NCBI GenBank assembly: GCA_963742925.1
Contig: CAVUNV010000007.1
Span: 1-64,000 of the forward strand
Length of the DNA stretch: 64,000 nt
Direction: 5' to 3'
Source: PALSA-612 sp963742925
Lineage (GTDB): Bacteria; Actinomycetota; Thermoleophilia; Gaiellales; Gaiellaceae
A program made the translations under genes and the position numbers. Below are positions 60,551-64,000 of this stretch, in pieces (position 1 is the first letter of the stretch; every line of letters starts with the position of its first letter). The notes under the pieces were generated by a model. That model searched no databases. It was given only the letters and a program-made list of their open reading frames with translations, and had not been told where the DNA came from.

Positions 60551-61993
60551 CTAGCCGACACGATACGAGGCCGTTCTTGTGACCGACAGCCCGTTTGCGC
60601 TGACGGTGAGTCTCATGCGTAGGACGTTTCCCTTCGTTGCCCTGGGGACGGTCGTGGTGACCCTGGCCGTCTTGCCGGCGATCGATCCCGTGGCCTTGAC
60701 CGCCTTGCCCGCGACGGTCACGCGGTAGGTGAGCTTCGCGCCGGCGGCCGCCTGGCCGGTGTCGCTCCTCGTCACGGGCATGGAGACCACGAAGCGCTTC
60801 CCGGCGACGGGCTTCGCGGGCGATGCGACGACCTTCCCCACCACCAGCGTCACCTTCGATGCCGAGAGCGTGTACGTCCACATGTCACCGAACGGGGCCA
60901 TGTCGAGGCCGGAGTCGCCGTCGGCGGCGATCCAGAAGTCGAAAGAGCCGACGTTGCCGATGTCGTTGCGGTGGAACGTGAATGTGGCGACGTCACCGGT
61001 GTGGTCGAAGCTCAGCGTCGACGACCGCGGCATGTCCTGCCAGCCGCCACCGTCCCATCGCGTCATCCCCCAGTCATGGCTGCCCGCCTGGCTGTCGACG
61101 TCGAGCGTGTACTCGCACCCAGTCGCGGATCCGGTGTCGCTGTTCCGGTCGGTGTTCAGGAACGTGAACACATTCGTCCGGCCGACGTCGAGCCCAGTGA
61201 CGTTGATCTTGAGAGTGATCAGCCCTGTGGCGTCGTTGCTGAGCGTCACGACGGTGATGTCGGGGCCGCCCGTCGAGTCGCCTGCCGGATCGGTGTAGGT
61301 CGTCTCTCCCGGATTGACCGGTGGAGGCGGCGGAGGCGGCGGCGGTGGGCTGCCGGTCTGGATCGTGTAAGCCCAGCCCGGCGGGTTGTCCGGGGCGAAG
61401 TCGTCGTCTCCGCTAGACCCGTTCAACGCGAGCATCAGGAACGAGAACCCGGCCGTGACGTCGACGTCCGCTGCGCGGAACGTGAACGTCGCCACGCCTC
61501 CGCTGTGGTTCGCCGTGGCCGGCACGCACGCCGAGGAGTCGGGGTTCGAGCTCCACGGGCAGAGGATCGCCCTCTGGGTCCCGTCCGTCTGGCCTAGCAG
61601 GAGTGCCTTCTCGAAGCCGCCGTACCCGGTCGAACTGCTCCGGTCGGTGTCGAGCAGCACCGACACGATGTCGCCGTTCGCGAGAGCCGGCCGGTTCGGC
61701 GTCGTGACTGCGATCGTGACGACGGGGACGTCATCGTTCGAGACGGTCACAGTCGTGATGTCCGGCGCGTTTCCCGAGTCGCCACCCGGGTCGGTGTAGG
61801 TAGTGCTCCCCGCGTTTCGCGCGTTCGCCGTGCCAACTACAGATTGCGCTTCTGGCGCCGCGGCCCAATGACCGGCAGCGGCTGCCAGACTATGCACGAG
61901 CGGGTTCGCTCGGCTGTTCGGGCCGGCCACAGCTGTCGCAGCCCCCCCGGCCACCCCGAGTACAAGCACAAATATGAGCGCGAGTCTTCTCAC
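60551..61993 (-). CDS. Secreted protein with two TYTDPxGDS repeat domains and poly-proline linker
   Basis: 480 residues from GTG 61993. Signal peptide LALIFVLVLGVAGGAATAVA; two beta-rich domains beginning TTYTDPGGDSGNAPDITTVT and TTYTDPAGDSTGGPDITVVT, each with a DTDRSS/NTDRNSDTG loop that may bind calcium; between them a run of ten prolines. The C-terminal ~100 residues (VGKVVASPAKPVAGKRFVVS) look Ig-like. The start follows AAAGGAGAAA. Probably an exported or wall-bound binding protein; exact function unknown. Confidence 0.75.
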   Translation of the reverse strand: MRRLALIFVLVLGVAGGAATAVAGPNSRANPLVHSLAAAAGHWAAAPEAQSVVGTANARNAGSTTYTDPGGDSGNAPDITTVTVSNDDVPVVTIAVTTPNRPALANGDIVSVLLDTDRSSSTGYGGFEKALLLGQTDGTQRAILCPWSSNPDSSACVPATANHSGGVATFTFRAADVDVTAGFSFLMLALNGSSGDDDFAPDNPPGWAYTIQTGSPPPPPPPPPPVNPGETTYTDPAGDSTGGPDITVVTLSNDATGLITLKINVTGLDVGRTNVFTFLNTDRNSDTGSATGCEYTLDVDSQAGSHDWGMTRWDGGGWQDMPRSSTLSFDHTGDVATFTFHRNDIGNVGSFDFWIAADGDSGLDMAPFGDMWTYTLSASKVTLVVGKVVASPAKPVAGKRFVVSMPVTRSDTGQAAAGAKLTYRVTVAGKAVKATGSIAGKTARVTTTVPRATKGNVLRMRLTVSANGLSVTRTASYRVG

Positions 61994-62255
61994 CGTTTTC
62001 TCCTTTTCAGCACGCAACCACCCATGAGAAACGGGTTGACACCACGGTCGCGCACGCCGGTCGCAAATCGATCGCGATCTGCTCGCAGAGGCACGAGAAC
62101 TCACCTACGACGACGAGTTCGTTCTCTACTGCGGTCGAATCCCAGCGTGAGGCCCTCCTGCTCGGGGCGATCGTCGGGCCGCGGCCTGCTGATATACACG
62201 GGCCGATGGCGCCTCGCACCCGTTCGCCGTTCTGCACCGACCACGAACCCTTGGC

Positions 62256-63852
62256 ATGAGCCGAACCGTTCGCGACGCCACCTTCGACGTCTTCCGCCGG
62301 CGTGGCCTGACGACGATGTTCGCGAACCCCGGCTCGACGGAGGTTCCCTTCCTCGCCGGGCTGCCGGACGACCTCCGCTTCGTGCTGGCGCTCCACGAGG
62401 GGTCGGTGATCGGTCTCGCGACGGGCTGGGCGATCGGGCGCGGGGAGCCCGCGCTGGCCGTGCTGCACACGACGGCCGGGCTCGGGAACGCGGTCGGGGC
62501 GCTCGCGACCGCGCGGGTCAACCGCGCGCCGGTCGTCGTCGTGGTCGGCCAGCAGGACCGCCGGCACCTCGCGTTCGAGCCGTTTCTCGCGGGGCGGCTC
62601 GCCGGTCTCGCCGGCGACTATCCCGTCCTCGTCGATCAGCCCGTTCGGGCCCAGGACGTCCCGGGCGCGCTCGAGCATGCGTTTCACGCGGCGCAGACGG
62701 CACGCGGTCCCGCGCTCGTGATCATCCCGAGGGACGACTGGGAGGCTCCCGAGGACGAGGACCGGGAGCCCGCGGCCGCCGTCGGGCAGATCATGCGCGC
62801 GGCGGCCGTCGACGAGGCGGCGGTCGGCGCCCTGGCAGCGTTTCTCGCGGAGGCGGAGTCGCCGGCGCTCGTCGTCGGTGCGGGCGCGGACGATCCGGCG
62901 ACCTGGTCGGCCCTGGTCGAATTGGCGGAGCGGCTCGTCGCGCCGGTCTTCCAGGAGTCGTTCGGAGCCCGTGCCGGCTTTCCGCAGGACCACCCCCTGT
63001 ATGCGGGCGTGCTTCCGGGCGACCGGTCGCAGCTGCGCGAACGGCTGGCGCCCTTCGACGCCGTGCTGGTCGTGGGCGCACCCGTGTTCCGCCAGTTTCT
63101 CTACGCGCCGGGCCGGTTCACGGAACCCGGGACGCGGGTCGCGCTCGTCTCCGACGATCCCGAGGAGGTCCATCGCAGCCCGGCGGATCTCGCAGTGCTC
63201 GCGCCGCCCGGGCCCGTTTGCCGCGAGCTGGCTCGCAGCGTGCCCGCGCGCGAGGCGCTCTCCGCCCGAGGTCCTGCGCCGGCCGGCCGCTCCCGCTCCG
63301 CCCCGGCCGGGCGAGCCGCTCCGGGCGGCTCACGTGCTGGCGGCGCTCGCGGAGCGGCTGCCGCGCGACACGGTCATCGTGGAGGAGGCACCCGGCGACC
63401 GGCCGGAGCTCTACGAGAGGGTTCCCGCCCGCGAGCCTCTCGGGCTGCTCAGCGCCGGGATGGGCGGTCTCGGCTTTGCTCTGGCGGGCGCAACGGGGCT
63501 GCGGATGGCCCTGCCGAGCCGCCCGATCGTCGCGGTCGTCGGAGACGGCGCCGCGATCTACGGCATCCAGGCGCTCTGGACGGCAGCTCACTACGGCGTC
63601 GGCGCGCTCTTCGTCGTCCTCTCGAACGGGGGGTACGCGATCATGGACATCCTGGCCGAGCAGCACGGGGCCGCCGCTCCCTGGCCGGGGTTCGCCGAGG
63701 TCGAGCTCGCGACGGTCGCGCGCGGCTTCGGATGCCCGGCCCGCCGGATCACGACGCACGAGGAGCTGACCCAGGCGCTCGACGAGGTCGTCCCGACGCT
63801 CGCGGACAGGGACGAACCGACCCTCCTAGACGTGCAGATCGCCCCGGCGTAG
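62256..63852 (+). CDS. mdlC: Benzoylformate decarboxylase-like ThDP enzyme, one frameshift
   Basis: About 531 residues. FANPGSTEVPFLAGLPDDLR near residue 22 and LALHEGSVIGLATGWAIGRG near residue 45 (catalytic Glu) belong to the pyrimidine domain. A frame change near 63265 is followed by LSAGMGGLGFALAGATGLRM and the ThDP/Mg site VVGDGAAIYGIQALWTAAHY with LSNGGYAIM. The fit is best to benzoylformate decarboxylase; other 2-oxo acid decarboxylases are possible. ATG 62256. The 260 bp upstream hold an inverted repeat GAACTC/GAGTTC and no clear TANNNT box at 6-8 nt. Confidence 0.8.
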
Positions 63853-63911
63853 GCTGGCACGATCCGGTCGACGCACGGCTGGAATCCCACTATCCGGAAC
63901 AGTGTCTTGCA

Positions 63912-63917
63912 TAGAGA
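63912..63917 (+). promoter_or_regulatory. -10-like TAGAGA, 6 nt before ATG 63924
   Basis: Right distance for a leaderless start, although the last base is A. Confidence 0.35.
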
Positions 63918-63923
63918 GTGTTC

Positions 63924-64000
63924 ATGGACGAAGATGCACACCTCCCCGGCGTGCCCCAGTCGCGCCGCGGACGCCCGGAAGACGGGATCAGCGATTCATC
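63924..64000 (+). CDS. Start of a gene cut by the window end
   Basis: 25 codons are visible: MDEDAHLPGVPQSRRGRPED then GISDS. The basic R-R-G-R-P stretch is common before the HTH of small regulators (TetR-like), but too little is seen to assign a family. Confidence 0.4.
   Translation, partial: MDEDAHLPGVPQSRRGRPEDGISDS

Overview
The window is high-GC DNA (about 70% by eye) from a bacterial chromosome. My best guess is an actinobacterium of the Thermoleophilia/Gaiellales type. The reasons are the WhiG-type sigma factor, exported beta-propeller and collagen-like proteins, a Vps62-like surface protein, a methylcrotonyl-CoA carboxylase cluster, and about 25 genes with a TANNNT box 6-8 nt before the start codon, as expected for leaderless mRNAs. 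The lineage is inference. I see no phage, insertion sequence, CRISPR array or replication origin. Many genes carry single-base frameshifts, often in G/C runs, while both halves remain conserved-looking. This resembles uncorrected sequencing indels more than true decay.

Layout. 1-2113: a frameshifted arylsulfatase without its 5' end, lower in GC, abutting unrelated sequence (chimeric or recombination junction). 2.1-5.8 kb: unknown genes, then a ParA ATPase overlapping an FtsZ with a 120-residue N-terminal extension. 5.9-13.3 kb: gamma-glutamyltransferase, acetyltransferase, Lon-N-domain protein, HisC, MFS exporter, MeaB, threonine deaminase. 13.4-20 kb: persulfide dioxygenase/rhodanese, acyl-CoA dehydrogenase, leucyl aminopeptidase, MFS, SCP2 protein, esterase. 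20-25 kb: methylcrotonyl-CoA carboxylase alpha and beta with a crotonase (leucine catabolism), interrupted by a collagen-like secreted protein. 25-36 kb: cell envelope and polysaccharide genes (propeller, O-antigen ligase, LPFTG protein, polyprenyl glycosylphosphotransferase, PAP2, GT39-like protein). 36-38 kb: PPi-type phosphofructokinase and small proteins. 38-44.5 kb: two tandem EXORDIUM-like secreted proteins, a LuxR-type regulator, an NlpC/P60 hydrolase, SHOCT and DUF6325-like proteins. 44.6-52.6 kb: Vps62-like membrane protein, acetyltransferase, YCII protein, sugar-binding lipoprotein-like protein with a glycosidase, small aspartic protease, nitroreductase. 52.8-64 kb: tRNA-Trp, WhiG-like sigma factor, EF-G paralogue, aldehyde dehydrogenase, propeller, RNase H, tRNA-Gly, a secreted repeat protein, benzoylformate decarboxylase, and the start of one more gene.

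The most interesting signals are: (i) a repeated promoter-like element in three copies, with up to five GTSACA-like hexamers phased every 11 bp and a TANNNT box at the same offset in each; (ii) ParA paired with an N-terminally extended FtsZ where ParB would be expected; (iii) the leaderless-promoter rule, which also validates start codons and weak genes; (iv) the tandem EXORDIUM-like pair with a divergent LuxR gene.
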